Source: Cladocopium goreaui (Eukaryota; Sar; Dinophyceae; Suessiales; Symbiodiniaceae). From it: a DNA stretch of 64,000 bases. Location: positions 454,537-518,536 of the forward strand of contig CAMXCT020002336.1 of assembly GCA_947184155.2 (NCBI GenBank), in the 5' to 3' direction. The notes beneath the pieces were generated by a model. The model saw only the letters and a program-made list of their open reading frames with translations. It searched no databases and was not told the DNA's origin. The position numbers were made by a program, and so were the translations under genes. Positions 55,098 through 64,000 of the stretch are shown one piece after another. Every line of letters starts with the position of its first letter. Position 1 is the first letter of the stretch.

Positions 55098-56002
55098 CGG
55101 ATTCATGACTTCGTGGAAATTGCGTTGAAGAGTTTGCCGATTTCTAACGTTAGATGTATAAGGTAGGCATTTTGGACAAGAATCGGTTGGGAAGAAACTT
55201 TTGGAGTTTGAAAAGCTCACCCAAGCAGCTGGAATGTTTGTGTGCTTGTTGTTGGCGAATCGTTATTCTTGTAGGTATACCGTGTTGTCAGCACGCGGAC
55301 TCGTTGGACGGGCCTCCAGGGAGTCGACTGAGCTAGTTGTTGACGCTGTGGAGGCGCTTCCGCCACGTCTACATAAAGTATCGTTTTTTGTTCTGTACAC
55401 TGACGTTCCGAACTCCGAATACGTGGACCCGGTGGAGGGGCCTCCAAAGGGTCAACCAAGTGAGGGGTTGACTCTGTGGAGGCTCTCCCACCGGGTCCAC
55501 AGAAACTATTGTTTTTGGTTAGTTGTTGATTTTGTGATTTCTAGCAAGTTTACATAAAGTCCAACCGGGTGCACAGAAACTAATGTTTTTGGTTAGTTGT
55601 TGACTTTGTGATTTCTACTAAGTATACATAAAATATCGTTTTTTGTTCTGTACAATTACGTTCCGAACTCCGAATAGGTGGGCCCGGTGGAGGGGCCTCC
55701 AAAGGGTCAACCAAGTGAGGGGTTGACTCTGTGGAGGCTCTCCCTCCGGGTCCACAGAAACTATTGTTTTTGGTTAGTTGTTGACTTTGTGATTTCTAGC
55801 AAGTTTACATAAAGTCCAACCGGGTCCACAGAAACTAATGTTTTTGGTTAGTTGTTGACCTTGTGATTTCTACTAAGTATACATAAAGTATCGCTTTTTG
55901 TTCTGTACAAGTACGTTCCGAACTCCGAATACGTGGACCCGGTGGAGGGGCCTCCAGAGGGTCAACCAAGTTAGGGGTTGACTCTGTGGAGGTTCTCCCA
56001 CT
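55098..56002. mobile_element. 905-bp insertion inside the 65-bp satellite, partly made of a 255-bp tandem repeat
   Basis: The satellite stops after AACAAG (55092-55097) and resumes with AACAAG (56003-56008) in the same phase, so a 905-bp piece flanked by a 6-bp direct repeat appears inserted. Inside, a unit marked by TTCCGAACTCCGAAT recurs at 55406, 55661 and 55915. Each unit carries GACCCGGTGGAGGGGCCTCC-like and AACTA(A/T)TGTTTTTGGTTAG blocks. No coding potential or terminal repeats were found. Confidence 0.55.
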
Positions 56003-56380
56003 AACAAGGGTATTAGGGAATATTAAACTCCCACCCCGGTTAAACTTTACATTGAATTGGGAAGATCAACGAGCGTATTAGGGAATATTAAACTCCCAGA
56101 CCCGTTAAACTTTGCATTCAATTGGGAAGATTATTAGGGTATATTAAACTCCCACCCCCGTTAAACTTTACATTCAGTTGGGAAGATCAACAAGGGTATT
56201 AGGGAATATTAAACTCCCACCCCCGTTAAACTTTACATTGAATTGGGAAGATCAACAAGGGTATTAGGGAATATTAAACTCCCATCCCCCTTAAACTTTG
56301 CATTCAATTGGGAAGATCAACAAGGGTATTAGGGAATAGTAAACTCCCACCCCCGTTAAACTTTACAGTCAATTGGGATG
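56003..56380 (+). repeat. 65-bp satellite, right block
   Basis: Six units start at 56042, 56107, 56163, 56228, 56293 and 56358. One unit is 9 bp short. Followed by a short GAT repeat at 56380-56455. Confidence 0.92.
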
Positions 56381-56637
56381 TTGATGATGTTGATGATGTT
56401 GATGTTGTTGCTGATGATGCTGATGATGATGATGATGATGATGTTGATGAAATGAGGGAAAAATTCGTCATCCGTTTGCCCAAACGAACGACACGGGGAA
56501 TCTCACAAAACATTGGCCCTGCGCAGTCAAAACGCACTTTCCCGGGCAGCACATCCGTCCTGGCCGTAGTACTACTACTACTACTACGACTACTACTACT
56601 ACTACGACGACGACTACGACGACTACGACTACTACTA

Positions 56638-57378
56638 CTATCATTCGTATGGCACCTATCTCACTAGAATTTACCAAAGAACAGAAAACATCATTTTTTC
56701 GGGGTTGCGCTTCATCTCGCCTCGATGAAGCACAACCAAGTGCTTGGGAGCACAACCAAAGTCATTTATCGCACAAACATGAGCTTGGTTGCGCCCCCAA
56801 ACGCTGGGTTGCGCTTCATCTCGCCTCGATGAAGCACAACCTTGGAAAATGATATTTTTTTATCTTCTTTGGTAAATTTATGTCATCCAGACCGTAGCAT
56901 ATTCTAACTTCGCGAAAAACGCGAAAAAAGCGAAAAAAGTATCAACGTCGGAAAAGCGAAAAAGCAAAGCAGCAAAATCTAAAAAACACAAAAGCAGAAT
57001 AAAAGGAGAAAAAAGAAAGGAAAAACACGGAGAGGCTCAAAGGGAAAAATGAAACAAGAGTTACATTTTTTGTTTTTTCACGCTTTCTTTCAAGTTTTTC
57101 GACAGGCAAAATAATCTATGGTCTGGAAGACATAAATTTACCAAAGAAGATAAAAAAATATCATTTTCCAAGGTTGTGCTTCATCGAGGGGAGATGAAGC
57201 GCAACCCAGCGTTTGGGGGCGCAACCAAGCTTATTTTTGTGCGATAAATGACTTTGGTTGTGCTCCCAAGCACTTGGTTGTGCTTCATTGAGGCGAGATG
57301 AAGCGCAACCCCGAAAAAATGATGTTTTCTGTTCTTTGGTAAATTCTAGTGAGATAGGTGCCATGCGAATGATATGAA
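56638..57378. mobile_element. Foldback element with ~255-bp terminal inverted repeats
   Basis: About 56638-56895 is mirrored by 57120-57378. Left landmarks are ATTCGTATGGCACCTATC, TCACTAGAATTTACCAAAGA, GAGCACAACCAAAGTCATTT and TTATCTTCTTTGGTAAATTT. Their reverse complements occur in order on the right with few differences. Each arm contains smaller inverted motifs (GGTTGCGCTTCATC / GATGAAGCACAACC). The ~225-bp centre is A-rich without an ORF. Left of it is an ACTACT repeat. It is probably a non-autonomous foldback transposon. Confidence 0.8.
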
Positions 57379-57539
57379 TAGGGGTCAGCATGATGTTAAC
57401 GTTTATGTTCATCGTGGCACACCCAGTGGCGAAATGCTTTGATCCAAACATATCCGACGGCGACATGATGACATGATACACTCCACTACACCACACTACA
57501 TTTCACTACTCTACATTGCACTGAATGACACTGCACCAC

Positions 57540-58495
57540 AAATAGACAGGTAGACAGGTAGACAGATAGACAGATAGACAGATAGACAGATAGACAGATA
57601 GACAGACAGACAGACAGATAGATAGATAGATAGATAGATGAAAGAGAGAGAGAGAGAGAGATAGATAGATAGATAGATAAAAAGATAGATAGCTAGATAG
57701 ATAGACAGACAGATAGATAGATAAATAGATAGATAAATAGATAGATAGGGAGAGTTTTGAGCGATAGATGGGTGGAGAGATAGAGAGATAGATAGAAAGA
57801 TAGATAGATAGGTAGATAGATAGACAGACAGATAGATAGATAGATGGCTAGATAGATTGATAGATAGATAGATAGATAGTAGATAGATAGGTAGATATAA
57901 AGACAGATAGACAGATAGACAGGTAGACAGATAGACAGATGAAAGAGAGAGAGAGAGAGAGACAGAGAGATAGATAGATAGATAGAGAGATAGATAGATG
58001 GCTAGACAGATAGATAGATCGATGGATAGATAGATAGATAGATCGATAGAAAGATAGATAGATCGATAGATAGATAGATAGATAAATATATAGATAGAGA
58101 GATAGATAGATAGGTAGATAAATAGATATATATGTATAGATAGATAGATCGATAGATCGATTGATCGATAGATAGATAGATAGATAGCAGGATAGATAGG
58201 TAGGTAGGTAGATAGATAGATAGATTGATATGATATGATATGATATGATATGATATGATCTGATCTGATATGATATGATATGATATGATAGATAGATCGA
58301 TGGAAAGATAGATAGATCGATAGATAGATAGATAGATAAATATATAGATAGAGAGATAGATAGATAGGTAGATAAATAGATATATATATGTATAGATAGA
58401 TAGATCGATAGATCGATTGATCGATAGATAGATAGATAGAAGGATAGATAGGTAGGTAGGTAGGATAGATAGTAGATAGATAGATAGATAGAGGG
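57540..58495 (+). repeat. GATA/GACA array with a ~250-bp duplicated block
   Basis: (GATA)n and (GACA)n variants. A block containing AAATATATAGATAGAGAG, GGTAGATAAATAGATATATA and GATCGATAGATCGATTGATC occurs near 58085-58200 and again near 58338-58450. A (TGATA)n stretch lies between. ORFs reading Ser/Ile/Tyr/Leu repeats here are artefacts. Confidence 0.93.
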
Positions 58496-58499
58496 GTTA

Positions 58500-58815
58500 T
58501 ATTTATTGGTAACTGGGGGTGTAAGCCAAGTACATAGACGACAGTCCATTTGGATGACTTAGTAAACCAGAGCTATGAAACATTATAAGTGGTATGACGT
58601 GTCCAGTGTTGCTTTCTTGCTTGGCTGTGACGAATTCAGAGCCAACAAATGCCCCACAGAATTACGACCGAGTTTGTGAGCGGAGTAGAAAAACTCGGTC
58701 GTAATTTTTTTTTCCTTCTACAATGCCCGAGAAAGGATTCTAGGTGTATGTTGCAGACCATGGGGCCAGTTGACTATGGCCACTAACCAGATAACTCCTT
58801 TGTATCCATGTATGT
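58500..58815. other. Spacer between simple repeats, nothing recognised
   Basis: An inverted motif AATTACGACCGAGTTT / AAACTCGGTCGTAATT occurs at about 58661-58707 around a short loop, a small perfect hairpin. No coding signal. Confidence 0.6.
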
Positions 58816-58819
58816 TTGT

Positions 58820-59205
58820 AAATATGTCTGTCTGTCTGTCTGGCTGTCTGTCTGTCTGTATGTATGTATGTATGAATGTATGAATGTAATGTTATGTAAT
58901 GTGATGTAATGTTATGTCACATTAAGTCGTGTAATGTTATGTTATGTTACATCATGTATGTCTGTATGTCTGTATGTCTGTATGTATGTATGTATGTGCG
59001 TATGTCTGTATGTCATGTATGCATGTATGCATGTATGCATGTATGCATGTATGCATGTATGCATGTATGTATGTATGCATGTATGTATGTATGTATGATA
59101 GATATATAGATAGAGAGATAGATAGATAGATAAATAGATAGATAAATAGATATATATATATAGATAGATGGATAGATAGATAGATAGATTGAGAGATAGA
59201 AGGAT

Positions 59206-59245
<40 letters not shown>

Positions 59246-59465
59246 ATAAACAAATAGATGGATAGATAGATAGACAGATAGAAGCATCGATCGATAAATA
59301 GATAGATCGATAGCTAAATAGATCGATAAAAAGATAGATAGATAGATAGATAGATAGGTAGATAGATAGATATAGAAGGATAGATAGATAAATAGATACA
59401 TAGATAGACAACTAAATAGATCGATACATGGATAGATAGATGGATAAGGAGGTAAGTACATAGTC
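58820..59465 (+). repeat. TCTG, TATG, GCATGTAT and GATA tetranucleotide arrays
   Basis: Successive blocks of (TGTC)n, (TATG)n, (ATGC)(ATGT) alternation (59020-59090) and degenerate (GATA)n to 59450. The ORFs on both strands have the expected simple-repeat composition. Confidence 0.93.
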
Positions 59466-59562
59466 AGAGAAAAAGAAAGAAAGAGATGCGGACCAGGGGG
59501 GAATCGAATGGGGGGGGGGGCCCCCCGAGAGTTGGACCGTACCGGACTATGAGGCAAACGTG

Positions 59563-59672
59563 TGATATATATATATATACATATATATACATATATATAC
59601 ATATATATATATATACATATACATATATATATATATACATATATGTACATATATATGTATATATGTACATTT
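59563..59672 (+). repeat. CATATATA microsatellite
   Basis: Alternating ATATATATACATATATATAC units. Preceded by a run of ten G and six C at about 59511-59526. Confidence 0.92.
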
Positions 59673-59679
59673 TCAGTTC

Positions 59680-60450
59680 CACATGCTAGATACTTTTGGT
59701 AGGAGCATGGGAAGACCTCAGATGTTGTAATTATTGGCAAGAAGGATGTGGAATGGTGTTTTATGGGTACCACTTGTTCATGTTGTTTTTGAGAGGTTTT
59801 GATGGCACGATTGGATGGCTTAGAAAATAAAGCTTCCTGTTGCTAGAGCGAGGTTCTTTCCCACATTTCGACGTTTGATTCTGCGCGCAACCCGAGCATG
59901 TCTGACAGAAGAGGACTTTGCGGTTTCCGGTACGACACACGGCCTCCCAACATAAATCGCATACATACATACATTTCCGATTTTATGACTGCCAAATGGA
60001 ACGCCGCTACAAGATACAGTGCACAAACTTTTACTACAAAACCTGGTGCACGAGTCCATTTTTTTTCCTTGAATTATCCACGACTCAGAGGATGGTCCCA
60101 AGCACGCGTTCACCCTTTTAGGACTGGAAATGGTAAGGGAGATACGTAAACAACATAACTACCTCGGTCTGTTCTCCAGTAAACCTGTCCGACCGCGAGC
60201 AGAGCCATGCAGCTGCGCTGCTCTCGGGTTCGCCTATAACTGGTCTGCTCTGATGGAATAGACATCAAGACTTTTGGAGCTGCTCCTCGGCAGCCTTCGA
60301 TGTTTTTTTCATGCGACAGACATAACACTCTTCGAGGCTCTAGTGCCGCTCCTCGTATCGAAAGTTTGAGCAACGTCAACCATACCCATAAAACTAAACA
60401 AGCGTGTGTGCCTCTCAATTTTTCACAGCCTCAGGTTTCTACCATGCGCC
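59680..60450. other. Non-repetitive stretch upstream of the 60.45-kb gene
   Basis: Several short ORFs occur on both strands. One minus-strand ORF at 59970-59761 contains spaced cysteines (VCDLCWE, FCQTCSGCAQN), but no exon partner or start context was convincing. The strong pyrimidine-AG tract CTCTCAATTTTTCACAG at about 60412-60428 could be a cis- or trans-splice acceptor for the gene at 60451. Confidence 0.4.
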
Positions 60451-61638
60451 ATGAATATCGATGCGTGGATTGAGAACTATGATCGACAGCGCGCAGCGGC
60501 AGAACACACGCCGGCAATCTTACTCCATGAGCTCCCGCAGCTGGAGATACCAGAAGTGTTGGATCCTTCAGCGACTCAAACAGATGATGATCATTGCCCA
60601 TCGGAATATTGGGATGCAGTTCAGCAGTGGCTTCCAGAACACCTGCGTCACATCGCCTACACGGACAGGAAACTGACTGTGGATATAGAGGCGGGGACAA
60701 CATCCCTTGCAGAAGCTATGGATATTCTACGAAGCCGAATTGACCAAACCTTTGAGTGGCAGAACAAGATTTTGAATGCGGAGTGGTCGGTGCGGCGTGC
60801 GGCAGCGCAAGCAACGCTCTTGTTGCTCGACCAGTGCGCCGATGATGCAAAGTCAGAAGTATTACATACAAAAATGTTCACGCTCTTGCTGGGCGAAAGG
60901 TATCGTTGTCATGCCGGAACATTATTCTCCTACAATCAAGGAGCATGGCATCCCACGTCCTCTGGGACTTTGCGCGCTGAAGACTTAGAGTTTCTCACGC
61001 GCGCAGCGAGGAGAGCGCAAGCCTACTTTGCACATCCCTTAGACCGAATCTTGGGCCACAACAGAATTGCTTCCCCCACTGTTTCACCGCATTTTGCCGT
61101 CATTCCTTCAGAAAGTGTATGTTACTTGAATTTCATGTTTCTACTTGTTTCACATTGATGGTTCAAAACATGCATGGAGACACCTTAGCGGCAGAAGGCC
61201 AAAACAGTGCTGATGCGATCTTCCATACTCCAGCAAGCATCGAGGTACCATAATCTAGCAAACGTCAAGGTACTCGATGCAGGATCATGCTACGCTTCAG
61301 CGTATACATGCTTTGCCCGAGGCAATGCTGTTCAACGAGATTTTGATGCAGTGGCCTGGGAGCTGAAGGTAATTTTCAGTTTAGATGACGATCAACCATT
61401 GCTGGAGTGGCAGTTAGGGGAAATCAGCACAACAAAGCCAGAGAAGCGGTCGAAGCAGTGGTGTCTCGGCTGTGCGGAGCTGATGCGGGACTTACGCAAG
61501 GCCTTACAAGACAACAGCAAGTCCCTCGTGAAGTCCTTTGTTCGATGGTCCGACTCGACACTGTCAGACAAGGCCATTGCAGGCATTGCATTTGCAGACT
61601 GTACCGACCTCAACAACCTAGACTTGGTTTTTGAAAAT
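60451..61638 (+). CDS. Two-exon protein-coding gene, unknown function
   Basis: Exon 1 (60451-61116) starts MNIDAWIENYDRQRAAAEHT and is 222 codons. Exon 2 is 61198-61638 (147 codons) and starts AKTVLMRSSILQQASRY. The 81-bp intron has a consensus donor (GTATGT at 61117) and an AG|G acceptor. Both exons are in the same frame, with in-frame stops only in the intron. Exon 2 may continue or end at a possible donor (GTACAT, 61639). No termination codon was assigned. An upstream in-frame ATG exists at 60406. The composition is that of a soluble, mixed alpha-helical protein. GTLFSYNQGAWHPTSSGTLR faintly recalls the N-terminal region of D5-like primase/helicases, but no catalytic motif was seen, so no function is claimed. 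Splicing is canonical, unlike the GC-rich donors of the minus-strand genes. Confidence 0.6.
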
Positions 61639-61662
61639 GTACATGTGTCTTGCATGGGTCAA

Positions 61663-61687
61663 AATCTCTCTCTCTCTCTCTCTCTCT
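61663..61687 (+). repeat. CT microsatellite
   Basis: Pure (TC)n run just after the 60.45-kb gene, in its possible next intron. Confidence 0.95.
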
Positions 61688-61814
61688 TCACGACGTGTAG
61701 GTATATGGGTACACGCATCTATGCATTCAAACTCCGATGTAGAAATAAGATGAAAATAATAGTATAAGTTTTCGAATAGGTTTCTGCGCTCAACATTTGT
61801 ACAAACACATAGAA

Positions 61815-62010
61815 AGGTATGCACAGACCTATATCTATATCTATATCTATATCTATATATATTTTTACATTTACACATCTACATATATGTCTGTATGTAT
61901 ATATACGCATATAGATATATCTACATACACATGCACATATTGATATACTGATAAGTATAAAACAATGTACAAAAAGGGCTTGTTTATATATATATATATA
62001 TATGCATATA
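61815..62010 (+). repeat. TATATC and TA repeats
   Basis: (TATATC)n at 61829-61858 is followed by degenerate ATATAC and (TA)n runs to 62005. Confidence 0.9.
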
Positions 62011-63540
62011 TACGTATGCTGTTGTCAAAAAAATACTATAGGTTGATTGGACCATACTCGGCCATGGTTCCATCCCTCAGCACACGTTGGCTTCATGTAG
62101 CTACGTCGTGTAGACTACCGAGGTCATGTAACATGCGCTGCTCCTGGCCCGGGGGAGAGGGTGTGGGACATCAACTACTCCTCCAGTCCGCGACACCCCA
62201 CCGGGATGGCTCATCATCGTAGAGATGTTGAGAGTGGTCGGGGGTTCCCTGCCCCGCGGTCCATAGCGCATGATTGCTTTCTGCTAAGGGAGCCATAAAC
62301 ATCGACATCGAATAATATCAGGTACAAACAAATAGCCTCTTCTTTGTCCTTGGAGGAGATACAAAGACGTAGACATGGAAAGAGTATCTTCTAGATATAC
62401 ACGATACATGTACGCATAAAAAAGTGCACTTTATATATAAAGACTGTTGACCTAGATATTGTCGTTAATATTTACTACTCGGGGATGCTGCACAGAGGCT
62501 CAAAACCTAGGGCTGGCGCGCCTGATTTTTGCCCACAGACGGCTTTGGCCTGTACACCAAAAACATTACGCACGGGAATTAAGGATCGTGGAAAAAAAAG
62601 CCAGCGCCGGGACTCATCCAATAAGATGTTTTTTTTGGAAGAGTTGCCAAACGTCAAGCTCAGAGGTTTCATCCAAAGTTGGATTTGCAAAAGCCTGGTT
62701 TCCCATCAGTCCTTGGCACCGTTTCCTTTCGGATGTTTCGCTTCAGGGACAGCTTCAAAATTAAAGGAAGCCTCCATGTTTTGTGATGTCAGATGTGGCA
62801 ATTGCCTCGGTGACGATGCGATCCCGACGAACTGTGTGGACTTGACTCACTTGACACATTTGACGAGGGAACTGCAGTTAGAACTGCGGTGAGAACAGAG
62901 ACAGACGTGACAAATTCAAAACATTCAAAGAACTGTGAGAACTGCGCGCCCGCGGAAGCGGTGCAAGCAACGTCTCCATTGCAATCAATGTCGCGAACAC
63001 GGACAGCACGACGCAACGGACAGTAGGTGTTTCTTATTTATAAAATCCATACACTGGGAGAGAGCGACGCACTCTATGGTGCGGAAGCTTCAAAAGCACA
63101 TCTCTCAGTTGATGGTGGCGGATCTCAAACAAAGCTTTTCGGGTTCATGGGTTCTATGGTTAAACAATTCTTATTGTCCGTTCTCCACTTTCTTTCCGTT
63201 CTCGCATTTGTGTAGTGAGGTGTTCAGAAACAGGTGGCAGTGGATGATGAGGGAAGCGACAGGCGAAATAAGCAGACCATCGAATTCACCGTCATCTTTG
63301 TAAATCTATTTGTTTTTGCCACAGCATCCACCGCCAACTTCAACCATCAACGACGTGGTTGCATTTCAAGCAATGACAACACTGCCATCAAATTTACGAC
63401 AACAAAAAAATGAGACCCTCCCTCACCTGACATAAATTTAGGAAACCTTCAACCAACACCCCATAAACAATCTTGCAGCAGAGGCTGCCACAGGCTTGTT
63501 CAAGCAGCTTTGGCATATGACCGAATGACAATTAAGCGGT
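62011..63540. other. No recognised gene
   Basis: Positions 62040-62270 are GC-richer (GGCCCGGGGGAGAGGG, CCCTGCCCCGCGGTCC) and unlike their surroundings, with no RNA gene recognised. Overlapping plus-strand ORFs at 62459-62892 lack motifs and start contexts. Low-confidence exons cannot be excluded. Confidence 0.4.
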
Positions 63541-63552
63541 GACGTGCATGCA

Positions 63553-63745
63553 CGGGCTGCAAACATGAGACTGAGATTCATGAAAACTAAATGTGACATT
63601 CTTGCACAGGCTGAACACGTGAGACTGAGATTCATGAAAAGTAAATGTGACATTCTTGCACAGGATGAAGACATGGGGCCTGAGTTTCAGGAAAATGAAA
63701 TAGTGAAGTTCTTGCACAGGATGAGAGCCTGGAGCCTGAGTTTTA
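63553..63745 (+). repeat. 54-bp tandem repeat, in frame as an 18-residue repeat
   Basis: Units with GAGACTGAGATTCATGAAAA and AAATGTGACATTCTTGCACA recur every 54 bp for about three and a half copies. The last copies are diverged. A 94-codon plus ORF (63544-63828) reads RLRFMKTKCDILAQAEHV in tandem. The minus strand is also open. Whether it is translated is unknown. Confidence 0.8.
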
Positions 63746-63879
63746 TGAGTGCCACACTCGCATACCAGAAACGTTCCGCAAAGGTTTTCATTGGTTTCAG
63801 TTTTTACCTCCTACACCATATTGATTGAAGGATTTTAGCCCCAACGGGGGGCAAAAAAACGGGTTGCCTGTCTAGAATG

Positions 63880-64000
63880 CTACAGCAACGGGTATATACT
63901 AATATACATAGGTAGTTATATACATGTATGAAAAAATGCATATACGTATAGATTTCTATATATATAGCTGTAGATACCTGTTTACATACATACAGAGATA
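63880..64000 (+). repeat. TATACATA-rich tract at the window end
   Basis: Degenerate ATATAC/ATACAT units with no coding signal. Confidence 0.7.

Noticed and set aside
57848..59773. Ser/Ile/Tyr/Leu-repeat ORFs of up to 273 codons
   Set aside because: They are translations of GATA, TATG and CATATATA microsatellites.
3000..60000. Spliced-leader relic sequences (dinoSL) showing retroposed genes
   Set aside because: I looked for the characteristic CCATTTTGGCTCAAG end and found no match. CCATTTTGG occurrences near 6430 and 6605 continue differently.
59761..60113. Cysteine-containing minus-strand ORFs as a zinc-finger gene
   Set aside because: Cysteine spacing fits no finger I know, two frames compete, and no adjoining exons with matching phase were seen.
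62040..62270. GC-rich island as an rRNA, tRNA or snRNA gene
   Set aside because: No cloverleaf, box elements or recognisable rRNA or snRNA sequence could be found by eye.

Overview
This is eukaryotic nuclear DNA, most likely from a dinoflagellate of the Symbiodiniaceae type. The evidence is: (1) two long, co-oriented minus-strand genes split into dozens of exons of 26-228 bp; (2) introns that nearly all end AG|G and begin mostly with GC, less often GT or GA, a splice style known from dinoflagellates; (3) a Ty1/copia retrotransposon with dinoflagellate-like Pol motifs; and (4) abundant microsatellites, minisatellites and foldback repeats. No rRNA, tRNA, bacterial operon or CRISPR was seen. No database search was possible. 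Gene identities come from reading the translations and joining exons by phase.

Layout. 1-2.8 kb: simple and dispersed repeats. 2.87-25.6 kb, minus strand: one gene of at least 33 exons. It encodes an acidic N-terminus, three successive globin-like domains, an ankyrin-like segment, a six-transmembrane TRP/polycystin-like cation channel and a conserved acidic tail. Its introns hold a MITE-like element with an inner 33-bp minisatellite (5.1-5.7 kb), a large foldback (6.4-7.2 kb), a 46-bp minisatellite (20.4 kb) and a GAT higher-order array (20.7-22.0 kb). 25.6-29.7 kb: a few unassigned possible minus-strand exons. 29,731-38,773, plus strand: a complete Ty1/copia element with 283-bp LTRs identical base for base and a 5-bp target duplication (AATGT). 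It carries a 700-codon gag and a 2,220-codon pol in overlapping frames. 39-44 kb: unassigned possible minus-strand exons. 44.4-53.5 kb, minus strand: a split gene for a SulP/SLC26-type anion transporter. 53.8-59.7 kb: a repeat block with a 1-kb ACT array, a 65-bp satellite split by a 905-bp insertion, a 740-bp foldback and GATA/TATG arrays. 60.45-61.64 kb, plus strand: a two-exon gene of unknown function. 61.7-64 kb: mostly noncoding, with a 54-bp tandem repeat near 63.6 kb.

How the parts relate. The two membrane-protein genes lie head-to-tail on the minus strand, as in the unidirectional gene arrays of dinoflagellates. The retrotransposon lies between them in the opposite orientation. If the exon joins are right, the globin-channel gene would link haem or gas sensing (two of the three globin modules keep the proximal histidine) to ion flux in one polypeptide. 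The retrotransposon encodes Gag (zinc knuckle, SAP motif, topoisomerase-type zinc ribbon) and Pol (protease, C5-methyltransferase-like domain, integrase, reverse transcriptase, RNase H). Identical LTRs suggest recent insertion.
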